Shown here in pieces: positions 8,372-16,225 of a stretch of DNA of 64,000 bases; position 1 is the stretch's first letter, and the number at the start of each line of letters is the position of its first letter. The position numbers and the translations under genes were made by a program. The stretch is from an uncultured Christensenellaceae bacterium (GTDB lineage Bacteria > Bacillota > Clostridia > Christensenellales > Borkfalkiaceae). The notes beneath the pieces were generated by a model, which ran no database searches, had not been told where the DNA came from, and was given only the letters and a program-made list of their open reading frames with translations. The stretch spans positions 71,612 to 135,611 of the forward strand of contig CAJUPX010000002.1 of NCBI GenBank assembly GCA_910588685.1, in the 5' to 3' direction.

Positions 8372-9259
8372 ATGGCAGAAAAAAGTCAAAAACAAAAGAA
8401 AATATTAAGCCAGGTTTATACCTGGACTATGATTAACATAGGCACGCTTATGGTTGCCGCAGGCGTCTACTTTTTTAAAGCGCCGCGAAATTTTGCCACA
8501 GGCGGCGTAAGCGGTCTTGCTATTATCCTTGCCAAATTCATAACTCCGGTTATACCGTTTATGGGTCAGGCGGAGATAAACCTTGTTATAAACGCAATTT
8601 TACTCGTGATAGGGTTTGTTTTTCTCGGCAGAGGCTGCACATTCAAAACTGCGTACTGCACGCTCGTTTACTCAATCGAGATGTCGCTTATGAAATATCT
8701 CCCCATTGAAGTTCCTGTAACGGACAACGAGGTATTTCTTGAATTTATTTACGCAATGGTAATTTCAAGCGCGGGCAGCGCAATACTTTTCGCCTGCAAA
8801 ACGTCCTCCGGCGGCACCGATATAATAGCTCTGATTATCAAAAAATTCACTAATATGAATATCGGCCCCGCGCTTTTGTTAACAGACTTTTTGATTGCCG
8901 CGTCTACGTTTTTTATATTCGGCATACAAACCGGGCTTTATTCGATCCTGGGCTTATTTATAAAATCGGTAGTCGTGGACAGCGTGCTGGATAATATTAG
9001 AAAGACAAAATCAGTTACTATTATCACCTCGCAGCCGGAAACAATTTCCCCGTTTATACTTGAAAACATACACCGCGGCTACACCTCGTATAAGGCGACG
9101 GGAGGTTATACTCAAAACGAGAGAACTATTATCATAACTATATGCAAACGCTCCGAAGCGCTTAAATTAAAAGCAAAAATTCACGCCGCCGACCCTACCG
9201 CGTTCGTTATTATTACAAACGCAAACGAAATTCTCGGAAAGGGTTTTGCCTCCGAATAA
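8372..9259 (+). CDS. YitT family membrane protein (DUF161/DUF2179), second copy
   Basis: 295 residues, clearly paralogous to the gene before it: the same PxNFxxGGVxGxAIILA, SSGGTDIIALIIKKF and VIITNANEILGKGF signatures, with the same membrane part followed by a DUF2179 domain, but only about 15 residues before the first helix. Start ATG with GGAG nine bases upstream. The two genes come from an old tandem duplication since their nucleotide sequences have diverged. Function of the family is undetermined. The unit ends at the hairpin at 9274. Confidence 0.88.
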   Translation: MAEKSQKQKKILSQVYTWTMINIGTLMVAAGVYFFKAPRNFATGGVSGLAIILAKFITPVIPFMGQAEINLVINAILLVIGFVFLGRGCTFKTAYCTLVYSIEMSLMKYLPIEVPVTDNEVFLEFIYAMVISSAGSAILFACKTSSGGTDIIALIIKKFTNMNIGPALLLTDFLIAASTFFIFGIQTGLYSILGLFIKSVVVDSVLDNIRKTKSVTIITSQPETISPFILENIHRGYTSYKATGGYTQNERTIIITICKRSEALKLKAKIHAADPTAFVIITNANEILGKGFASE

Positions 9260-9273
9260 TAACTGACGGTAAA

Positions 9274-9304
9274 AAAAAGACTTTCGTATGGAAGTCTTTT
9301 TATT
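9274..9304. terminator. Shared terminator between convergent genes
   Basis: Stem AAAAAGACTT/AAGTCTTTTT (9274-9283 and 9292-9301) with an 8-nt loop. The T-run on either strand suits both the plus-strand YitT unit and the minus-strand gene, whose stop codon (9302-9300) lies inside it. Confidence 0.8.
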
Positions 9305-11834
9305 TTACATTTTCCAAAGCCTTTAACAGCGACGACTGCTCGCTTTTGCGGTTGTCGGTCCAGTCGTGGATAAAGATACGGTGAACCGCCGCTCCGCCTT
9401 TTTTCAGCCCTTCTCCAACGGCGTATTTTTCCGTAAAATCTTCGGCATTGCGCGAGGGGCGTTCGCAAAGCACGTATAAAAGGGGACGCGATAAATCCTC
9501 CGACAGAACGGCAACCGACACTTCCGCGCCGCCTATTTTATAATCCTTTACAATCCGTTTTTTATCAACGCCGTGAGCGGTTAAAAAACCAGTAACCGAC
9601 CTTATAAAATCAGCTCCGCCCGTTTCTCTTTCCGGAACGTCCGGCGGGGCTTTAATAATTACTTCGTAATTGTCTTCCCCGACGTCTTCCCCCGAACACA
9701 TACGGCAAGTACCGCACGCCGCCCCGGCGAAAACATCTATTAGTTTATCTTCCGCCTGTAAATATTTTTCAGTTGCAACGGCGGCGTGTCTGCCCAATCC
9801 CTTTCTGCGCTTGCCGAGAGCCGCCAGCTTATTTTCAACGGCAAGCTTATAATACGATCTTTTGAAAATTTCGGGAATATCTTCCGCTTCCGCAACGACT
9901 TCGCCCTTTTCAAAGTAAGCGAAAAACTTGTCGAGCGGCAAGGTTTTTATTTTTTTAACCGAGCTGTAACCGAGCGCGGCGTCCAGCAAATCAACGCTGT
10001 CGGCACAGCTTATAAACCGCTTCATATCGCCGAGCGTAAGGGCAAACGGATTACGCGTGTAGTATCCCCGGAAATATTCGCGCCCGAACAGTATAAGCTC
10101 GTTTACTATAAACATCAAGTCGTCCATAAACGACTTATCGCGCCCGCGTACGTTTTCTAAAAACTCAATCACCCCGTTTTTGTCGCCGAATAGCTCCGCA
10201 GTGCGCATAACCAAGGCAAAAGCGCAAGCCAGCGTTTGCATTTCTCTGCCTTTAACGTCTATTTTTGTCGCGTCCAAAATGTTTTGCACCGCTTGATAAA
10301 GTTCCTTACGCCGCAAATGCAGCTTATAAGCTTTTATAAAATCGCCCGCCGAAAAATCACCGGGACAGGAACGGTCCTGCAAACACCGCTTTAAGAGCGT
10401 ACCCGCACGCTGCACCTCTATAAGATAGCCGCTCAAACTAAGCCCCGCGAGCTTATTTATATGGTAATGCTCCAAAACTATATTCAGGCTTTCAAATTCC
10501 GGCTCGGCAAGTTCGCGGTCGAATATCCTGCAAATATGCTGCTTCTGATTATTGATTTCGTCGCCGCAAGCCGAAGCCGCAGAATAACTGCAAGCCGCGT
10601 TCAGCGCGTTTTCAAAGCTCAGAGAACCGGATGAAAAAGCTCGCAGCTTTTTATATGCGGACTTTGCCGAAAAATCGAAAGCTTTCGGCTTTGTCCTAGA
10701 GGCTGTAAGATAGGGGCGGAGTTTTTCGTATGCTTTGAGCACCGTTTTTCCGTTGCCGCCGTCAAGTTTATCAAACACCGCGAGCGCGTCGCGCATATAA
10801 TCCTTCCGTTCGGCTTCGAGCTCGGTTATTCTCTGGTTGAATTCCAAAAGCATATCAAACGGCAGACTGTCGGCATACTTTCCGCCGCGCACGAATATAT
10901 CGCTGTTTCCGCATATTTTCTTTATATCGGAATACGTAAGGCTGTGGTCAACTCCGCAAGCCGCAAGCTTTTCAAATGCCGGAACGTTTTCGCTGCCCGC
11001 CATATCAAACTGTTCGTTACCGTAAAAGTATACTCCGTTAAAACCGTTGATAAGTTCTTCCAACCTTTTATAGCCGCAGGGAACGTTCTCCAAACCGAGA
11101 AGACAGTTCATCTCCTCTCTTTCAAGCGCATTGTCCGACAGCGCGGCAATTACGTTTACAAGCGTAAGATTGCCCGGCGCACTTTCCATAACGCCCGTAA
11201 CGTTTTGCATAGCACGCTTTATTCCGGCATATTTCGACAGCATTTCCCCGCGCTTAGCTGCGTTATTTACCCCGAACCAGGGACAAAGCGATATATCACC
11301 GCCGTCTGACATTTTACCGAAATACACGCTTGCAAGCTCAACCTTCTGCATAAGTCCGCTGAATTTTTCAGGCGTCAGCCTGGCAATTTTTCCCGGCTCG
11401 GCAAACGCTATCAACGGCAATTCCGATGACAATATAAAATCGAGCGCACTGTAATACGACTCCCCGGCAACGTCGTCCGCATACATCTCGTCAACAAATT
11501 GTTTAATATCTTTTAACGCGTTGGTTTTATCGCGCAGCGCACGACGGCAATCTTCCTGCTCCTTATCGGTCAAATCCTTAATTTTTAACGGCTTTGCAGG
11601 CGCCCCGGCATTTTCATATTGTGTACAGCTTTTCACTTCGACGGGCAAACACGAATAAACTTCTGAAAGCACCGCGTCTCCGGCGGTAAAAAGCACGCGG
11701 CTGCCCTGCGCAAGATACGCCGTTATCAACGCGCAAATCCTGCGCAGGGCAGCCGGAGAAACCGTCAAAATATTGCCGTCAATATCAACTCCGCTCAGCT
11801 CGCTATTCAGATAATCCTTTAAAAAATCCGCCAT
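9300..11834 (-). CDS. Large protein resembling an SF1 helicase-nuclease lacking its motor
   Basis: 844 residues from ATG 11834. A longer frame opens at GTG 11897, but a consensus promoter lies inside that extension, so the shorter start, preceded by GGGCGG, is preferred. I see no intact enzyme motif. Residues about 28-62 (AALRRICALITAYLAQGSRVLF) resemble the segment just after the P-loop in DUF4011-type SF1 helicases, but no GxGK(S/T) precedes it and no DEAS-type Walker B follows. The middle (about 100-650) is helical like the insert of those proteins. The last 100 residues match the layout of their REase_MTES_1575 nuclease domain, ending AAVHRIFIHDW. The expected catalytic Asp and Glu appear as Ser (GGAEVSVAVLS) and Cys (LLYVLCERP). 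The homology is inferred from memory of the family; a plain hypothetical protein is the fallback. Confidence 0.6.
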   Translation of the reverse strand: MADFLKDYLNSELSGVDIDGNILTVSPAALRRICALITAYLAQGSRVLFTAGDAVLSEVYSCLPVEVKSCTQYENAGAPAKPLKIKDLTDKEQEDCRRALRDKTNALKDIKQFVDEMYADDVAGESYYSALDFILSSELPLIAFAEPGKIARLTPEKFSGLMQKVELASVYFGKMSDGGDISLCPWFGVNNAAKRGEMLSKYAGIKRAMQNVTGVMESAPGNLTLVNVIAALSDNALEREEMNCLLGLENVPCGYKRLEELINGFNGVYFYGNEQFDMAGSENVPAFEKLAACGVDHSLTYSDIKKICGNSDIFVRGGKYADSLPFDMLLEFNQRITELEAERKDYMRDALAVFDKLDGGNGKTVLKAYEKLRPYLTASRTKPKAFDFSAKSAYKKLRAFSSGSLSFENALNAACSYSAASACGDEINNQKQHICRIFDRELAEPEFESLNIVLEHYHINKLAGLSLSGYLIEVQRAGTLLKRCLQDRSCPGDFSAGDFIKAYKLHLRRKELYQAVQNILDATKIDVKGREMQTLACAFALVMRTAELFGDKNGVIEFLENVRGRDKSFMDDLMFIVNELILFGREYFRGYYTRNPFALTLGDMKRFISCADSVDLLDAALGYSSVKKIKTLPLDKFFAYFEKGEVVAEAEDIPEIFKRSYYKLAVENKLAALGKRRKGLGRHAAVATEKYLQAEDKLIDVFAGAACGTCRMCSGEDVGEDNYEVIIKAPPDVPERETGGADFIRSVTGFLTAHGVDKKRIVKDYKIGGAEVSVAVLSEDLSRPLLYVLCERPSRNAEDFTEKYAVGEGLKKGGAAVHRIFIHDWTDNRKSEQSSLLKALENVK

Positions 11835-11862
11835 ATCATTCCGCCCGTTAAATATCATTCGT

Positions 11863-11891
11863 ATTTTATCACACATATCCCGCGTTGTCAA
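11863..11891 (-). promoter_or_regulatory. Promoter of the helicase-like gene
   Basis: TTGACA (11891-11886), 17-nt spacer, TAAAAT (11868-11863). It lies just past the dipeptidase stop and decides the start of the next gene at 11834. Confidence 0.75.
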
Positions 11892-11907
11892 TTGCACAAG
11901 TAAATAA

Positions 11908-12849
11908 TTATCCGCATACCTCAGTAAATACCCTTATAAAGTTTTTATAGGCAATCTTTTCAAGCGTTGCGCTTTTTATTCCTTTAAGGTTTAGATAGTT
12001 TAACAACGCAGGCATCTTTGCAGCGTCTTCAAGCCCGCGGACTTCGGGTATGCCGTCAAAGTCGCTACCGAACGCAACGCTGTCTTCCCCGCCTGTATTT
12101 ATAAGATGCCGGATATGTTTGAGTATACGGTCAAAAACGTCGCCGCCGCCCAAAAAGTCTTTACAGAAATTTACGCCGGTAACGCCGCCGCAAGCGGCAA
12201 TTTCTTTTATGAGTTCATCCGTTAAATTGCGGCATACCCCGCAAACCCCGGCTGCGTTGGAATGGCTTGCAACCGCGGGAATTTTGCGCTTTGAAAGTAT
12301 TTGCCGCGCTCCGCCGTCGGACAGGTGTGAAATATCCACGATTATTTTCATACCGTCGAGCATTTCAACCGCCTCCGCGCCCGACGCGGTCAAGCCACGA
12401 CTTTCCCTGTTTTTAAACAACGGCAGCCCGTCTTTAAAAATAAGGTTGGGAAACGCAAGCTCGTTCTGATAATTCCATACAAGCGACGCCATTTTTACGC
12501 CGTACCCGCCGAGTATTTCAAGCCCCGATAAATCGCCTTTCAAAAATCCCAGGTTTTCCACAGTTAAAACCGCGCCTACTTTACCCTCTTTTTCCGCGCG
12601 GAAAAAATCCGCTCCGCAGGTCACGGGCAGAACGGAATTACTGTATTTTTTAAGCTGTTCTTTATAATAATTTACGTAAAAGGCGAACTTGTCCCTATCC
12701 GCGCCCTGCGTAAACACGGCAAAGCACTGCGCAAGACAACCGCCTTTTTGCAGTTTTTCCACGCACGCCATAACGCCGCCGCCGTAAAAATCCAACCCGC
12801 CGTCGGCGCAACGCGTAACCGTGTCGCAGTGTAAATCGATATATTGCAC
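11908..12849 (-). CDS. Membrane-dipeptidase family protein (peptidase M19)
   Basis: 313 residues, about the usual M19 length. Zinc-site signatures are in order: H7 and D9 in IDLHCDT, the bridging Glu in VLTVENLG, His in ISHLSDGG, His in VASHSNAAGV, and the FGSDFDG motif near residue 245. The family hydrolyses dipeptides, including some with D-residues. There is no signal peptide, so it is cytoplasmic. Start is GTG 12849 with AGGAGG four bases upstream; that ribosome site overlaps the spoVM stop codon. It is the last gene of the long operon, and no hairpin separates it from the next gene. Confidence 0.88.
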   Translation of the reverse strand: MQYIDLHCDTVTRCADGGLDFYGGGVMACVEKLQKGGCLAQCFAVFTQGADRDKFAFYVNYYKEQLKKYSNSVLPVTCGADFFRAEKEGKVGAVLTVENLGFLKGDLSGLEILGGYGVKMASLVWNYQNELAFPNLIFKDGLPLFKNRESRGLTASGAEAVEMLDGMKIIVDISHLSDGGARQILSKRKIPAVASHSNAAGVCGVCRNLTDELIKEIAACGGVTGVNFCKDFLGGGDVFDRILKHIRHLINTGGEDSVAFGSDFDGIPEVRGLEDAAKMPALLNYLNLKGIKSATLEKIAYKNFIRVFTEVCG

Positions 12850-12857
12850 CTTTCCTC

Positions 12858-12935
12858 CTATCTGCGGCTTTTGCGGCAGAAAAGTCTTAAAAATTTTCTT
12901 ACGGGTTTAGGCGGTTTAACGCAAATAACTGTCAT
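12858..12935 (-). CDS. spoVM: Stage V sporulation protein M (25 residues)
   Basis: A 25-codon frame starting MTVICVKPPKPVRKF, with a basic C-terminal end. Against the 26-residue Bacillus subtilis SpoVM, K7, P9 and K10 fall at the same positions; P9 is known to be important for membrane insertion. The rest forms a short amphipathic basic helix. SpoVM recognises the convex forespore membrane and anchors the spore coat basement layer. Its place directly after thiN is the same as in B. subtilis. The AGGAG ribosome site overlaps the thiN stop codon (7-nt spacing) and the next ribosome site overlaps its own stop, so it is clearly translated within the chain. It implies an endospore former. Confidence 0.82.
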   Translation of the reverse strand: MTVICVKPPKPVRKFLRLFCRKSRR

Positions 12936-12945
12936 ACAATAGCTC

Positions 12946-13548
12946 CTAAACGGGGTAAATATTTATTATAACCAAAGCGCAGCCGTCAACTTTGAGATAT
13001 GCCTTTTCGCTCAGCACGATATTTGAAAGTCCTCTGCACTCGCCGTAACCTATCCTGTCGGGATAGGCGTATTTTAACCCCTCACTATCTATTATATTCA
13101 GCGAGCCGCCGAAAGGTAACACCGAAACCGTTTTATTTTTATATTCGCCGAACAAAATTTTTCCGCCGGCAGGAAACATAACCGACTTTTCGGTATACGC
13201 CCTGCATTTTACACCAGCCGAATATGCGCGGTACAAAAGCTGCAAATTGCCTAAAAAATGGTCTTCCCTGCCGCCCCCGAAGCCGTAAAACTCTATTTCG
13301 TCAACACCCTCTAAAAGCATTTTAATCAGCGCAATCTCGCCGTCGGTAAAGTCCTTTTCGGCGGGATAAATTTCCTCGGGCGGAGGATAGGGCGTTTGAT
13401 TCAACGAATCGAAATCGCCTATATTTTTGTCGATTTTAATTCTGCCTTTCGCCCACGCATATGCGCCGTCGCAGCAGTATACTACGGCGTTTTCCGCGTT
13501 TATAGCCTTATAATACGGCTCACCGTTGAGTAATATTATGCCTTTCAT
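12946..13548 (-). CDS. thiN: Thiamine pyrophosphokinase
   Basis: 200 residues, normal for the family. It transfers pyrophosphate from ATP to thiamine, making the cofactor thiamine diphosphate. Motifs: CDGA (26-29), GDFDS (44-48), KDFTDGE (65-71) and GGREDH (92-97) line the nucleotide and thiamine site; a C-terminal beta sandwich follows. It overlaps rpe by 4 nt. No TPP riboswitch is expected or seen since it sits inside a long operon. Confidence 0.93.
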   Translation of the reverse strand: MKGIILLNGEPYYKAINAENAVVYCCDGAYAWAKGRIKIDKNIGDFDSLNQTPYPPPEEIYPAEKDFTDGEIALIKMLLEGVDEIEFYGFGGGREDHFLGNLQLLYRAYSAGVKCRAYTEKSVMFPAGGKILFGEYKNKTVSVLPFGGSLNIIDSEGLKYAYPDRIGYGECRGLSNIVLSEKAYLKVDGCALVIINIYPV

Positions 13549-14210
13549 CGTCTTAAAGCGGCAATAGCCTCCGCCATATCCTCCGCACCGAACACCGCCG
13601 ACCCGGCTACGAGCACGTTGGCGCCCGCTTCGCGTATCTGTGCGGCGTTTTGCATTGTCACGCCGCCGTCGATTTCAATGTCAAGTTCGGGTCTGCCTAT
13701 ATTTACTGCATATTCTCGCGCCTTTTTAATTTTATCAAGCGCCCCGGGAATGAATTTCTGTCCGCCGTACCCCGGATATACCGACATTAACAGCACTATA
13801 TCGCAGAGCGGAAACACCGGGAATATGTTTTCGACAGGCACGTCGGGATTTACAACTGCGCCGCACTTAACGCCGTACGATTTTATGAGCGCGAGCGTTT
13901 CTTCCAGATACGTATCGGATATTTTTTTACACGCCTTATAGTGTACGGTAATTATATCCGCGCCCGCGGCGGCAAAAAATTTGACCTGCGTTTTAGGGTG
14001 CTCTATCATAAGGTGAGCGTCAAGCGGAAGCTTTGTAAGCTTGCGGATATTTTTTATCATCTGCCCGCCGAAAGTTATGGGCTCCACAAACGTGCCGTCC
14101 ATTACGTCGCAGTGTATCAGGTCGGCTCCGCATAGCTCAATTTTTTTTATCGCCTCTCCCATTGCCGAAAAATCTGCGGAGAGTATAGAAGGCGCTATTT
14201 TAATTTGCAT
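13545..14210 (-). CDS. rpe: Ribulose-phosphate 3-epimerase
   Basis: 221 residues, full length. It interconverts ribulose 5-phosphate and xylulose 5-phosphate in the pentose phosphate pathway. TIM-barrel motifs are all present: APSILSADF at the N-terminus, the metal ligands in HCDVMDGTFV and DAHLMIEHP, VYPGYGGQKF at about 146-155, and the phosphate-binding EIDGGV and GSAVF. It lies 3 nt after rlmN and overlaps thiN. In B. subtilis the genes prpC, prkC and rsgA sit between rlmN and rpe; here they are absent. Confidence 0.95.
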   Translation of the reverse strand: MQIKIAPSILSADFSAMGEAIKKIELCGADLIHCDVMDGTFVEPITFGGQMIKNIRKLTKLPLDAHLMIEHPKTQVKFFAAAGADIITVHYKACKKISDTYLEETLALIKSYGVKCGAVVNPDVPVENIFPVFPLCDIVLLMSVYPGYGGQKFIPGALDKIKKAREYAVNIGRPELDIEIDGGVTMQNAAQIREAGANVLVAGSAVFGAEDMAEAIAALRR

Positions 14211-14213
14211 AAT

Positions 14214-15257
14214 TCAGTTTCCTTTTTTTAAATATCCCGCGCGCAGCTGACCGCACGCCCCGCCTACGTCAACCCCTATCTGTCTGCGCAGTGTTGCGGA
14301 CAGTCCGCCTTTTGTAAGCGATTCGAGAAATGAGTAAGCTTGTTTTTCCGTTACCGTTTTAAGCTCGCGCTCTTCAACCTCGTTAAGTCGTATTAAATTT
14401 ACGTGGCAAGGTTTGCCTTTTAAAAGCTTTATAAGCGCTTCGGCGTGCTCTTTATCGCAGTTTTCTTCCGCAATCAGCGAGTATTCAAATATGTACCGCC
14501 TGCCGGTCTTTTGAAAATAGTACGAACACGCCTTTAATATTTCTGCTATTTTGTATTTTTTTGCAACGGGCATAGTACGCGCCCGCCCCTCGTCTGTAAC
14601 CTGGTGAAGCGAGATAGTAAGATTTACAGGCAGCCCCTCGTCCGCAAGCGAATATATTTTGGGCACCAAACCGCACGTTGAAAGCGATATATTGCGGGCA
14701 GAAACGTTAATTCCGCCCGAAGCCGTAATATTTTTTAAAAACGATAAAACTTCTTCGTAATTATCGAGCGGCTCTCCGCTGCCCATAAGCACTATATTTG
14801 TTACCGCCCGGTCTTTTTCGTTGCCGCCGTGCAGAGCGTTAACCGTTAATACTTGCGATAAAATTTCTCCGGACGAGAGATTGCGCACAAGCCCGCCGAG
14901 CGTGCTCGCGCAGAATTTACAGCCCATACGGCAGCCGACCTGTGTTGAAACGCACTGGGTATTGCCGTACTTGTACTTCATCAGCACTCCCTCTATTATG
15001 TTGCCGTCCGAAAGTCCGAACAGGTATTTTTCAGTACCGTCGGAAGAGCGGAGCGTGCTTATAATTTTAACGGGTTCGTCCTCGTAAAGCTCCAAAAGCC
15101 TGCCTTTAAGCTCAGAGGAAAGCGCGGGTATTTGACTTATTTTTTTGCCGCGCATAAGTCCGGAGTAAATTTGCTTGGCGCGGAACTTTTTTTCGCCCCA
15201 TTGCTCCATTAAATTTTCAAGCCCGGCAAAGCTCAGATCCTGTAAAATCTTTTTCAT
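14214..15257 (-). CDS. rlmN: 23S rRNA/tRNA adenine-C2 methyltransferase
   Basis: 347 residues. Radical SAM enzyme that methylates C2 of A2503 in 23S rRNA (and A37 in some tRNAs). The iron-sulfur cluster cysteines are C109, C113 and C116 in GCRMGCKFC. The two further cysteines of the dual-cysteine mechanism are C102 (seven residues before the cluster) and C335 in GGACGQL near the C-terminus. Start overlaps the stop of the hydrolase gene by 4 nt. Confidence 0.95.
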   Translation of the reverse strand: MKKILQDLSFAGLENLMEQWGEKKFRAKQIYSGLMRGKKISQIPALSSELKGRLLELYEDEPVKIISTLRSSDGTEKYLFGLSDGNIIEGVLMKYKYGNTQCVSTQVGCRMGCKFCASTLGGLVRNLSSGEILSQVLTVNALHGGNEKDRAVTNIVLMGSGEPLDNYEEVLSFLKNITASGGINVSARNISLSTCGLVPKIYSLADEGLPVNLTISLHQVTDEGRARTMPVAKKYKIAEILKACSYYFQKTGRRYIFEYSLIAEENCDKEHAEALIKLLKGKPCHVNLIRLNEVEERELKTVTEKQAYSFLESLTKGGLSATLRRQIGVDVGGACGQLRAGYLKKGN

Positions 15258-16225
15258 TCTATAAATTGTATGAGCGCGTTAAAACACTCTTCCATAGCCT
15301 GCGCAGACGGCATATGTCCCGAATTTTTTACGACCCGGACGGTCACGTTTTCATTATTGCTGTTTTGCGCGGCGGCAAGCACGTTTTTTGTTGAAGTTAT
15401 TATATCGGTATCGCCCTGCAATATAAGGTATTTTACGCGTACCTGCGCAAGCTCGGCCGTCAAATCAAGTTGCAGCAGCTCACGCCAAAGAATTTTGTTC
15501 TGCCTGTAACCGTTTTTTACAATAGCTTTAAAATCTTTAAACGAATAGTCGGGACTTGTAATTAAGCCCTTAACAATTTTTCCTACGGGCGCGGGTTTTG
15601 CATTTTTGTTGTTGTACGCGTCGGTATATTTGTTTAAAAGCTTATACAGCTTTTTTAAATTTGCGTCCAAAACAGAGTACTCGCAGCCGGCGTCCGTTTG
15701 AAGAATTTTTTGCACTTCCTGCCTTTTGCTTTGCGGAGCGTTTTCAAACGCGGACGCAACTTCTTCGTTGAAAAAAAGATTTTTAAGAACCTGTCCGTAA
15801 ACCAACACCCCGTCAAGCATTTCGGGCGCGCGCACCGCCGTTTTAAGCGCGAGTACGCTGCCCCAGCTCATACCTAAAAGATAGAGTCTGTTTTGCGGAA
15901 ATCTTTTCTTTATTTCGCAAACGAGGTCAAATGTCATATTTACGAAATCTTCTGTATTTAAAGTATCTATCTTAAAATTATTTATGCCGCAGCCGAGCTG
16001 ATCCCAAAAAACCATTACGGCTTTATCCGTCCATTCCGGAAAAAGCCCGCGGCAACCTACGGAAAAGGGCACGGGCGAGCCCGGTCCGCCGTGTAATGCA
16101 ATAACTACGGGCAGATTTTTACTTTTTCCTTCTATTGCTATTTTCTGAACGTGTCTGCCGAGAGATACTTCTGCAATCTCCGATACCTCGCAGCTCCGTA
16201 TGTATTTTTTTCTTGCTTTATTCAT
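15254..16225 (-). CDS. Alpha/beta hydrolase (proline iminopeptidase-like)
   Basis: 323 residues. HGGPGSP (45-51) is the oxyanion-hole motif of prolyl aminopeptidase-type hydrolases. The nucleophile is S120 in GMSWGS, the acid is the Asp in LQGDTDIITS, and the His is in NSGHMPSAQ, so the triad is complete. There is no signal peptide. The ribosome site GGGAGA is inside rsmB and the genes overlap by 8 nt. The gene is not part of the standard Bacillota order of this operon and looks inserted between rsmB and rlmN. The substrate cannot be told; an aminopeptidase, esterase or lactonase activity is possible. Confidence 0.82.
   Translation of the reverse strand: MNKARKKYIRSCEVSEIAEVSLGRHVQKIAIEGKSKNLPVVIALHGGPGSPVPFSVGCRGLFPEWTDKAVMVFWDQLGCGINNFKIDTLNTEDFVNMTFDLVCEIKKRFPQNRLYLLGMSWGSVLALKTAVRAPEMLDGVLVYGQVLKNLFFNEEVASAFENAPQSKRQEVQKILQTDAGCEYSVLDANLKKLYKLLNKYTDAYNNKNAKPAPVGKIVKGLITSPDYSFKDFKAIVKNGYRQNKILWRELLQLDLTAELAQVRVKYLILQGDTDIITSTKNVLAAAQNSNNENVTVRVVKNSGHMPSAQAMEECFNALIQFIE

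Noticed and set aside
12936..13600. TPP riboswitch before thiN
   Set aside because: thiN starts inside rpe with a 4-nt overlap; there is no leader and no THI-box sequence.
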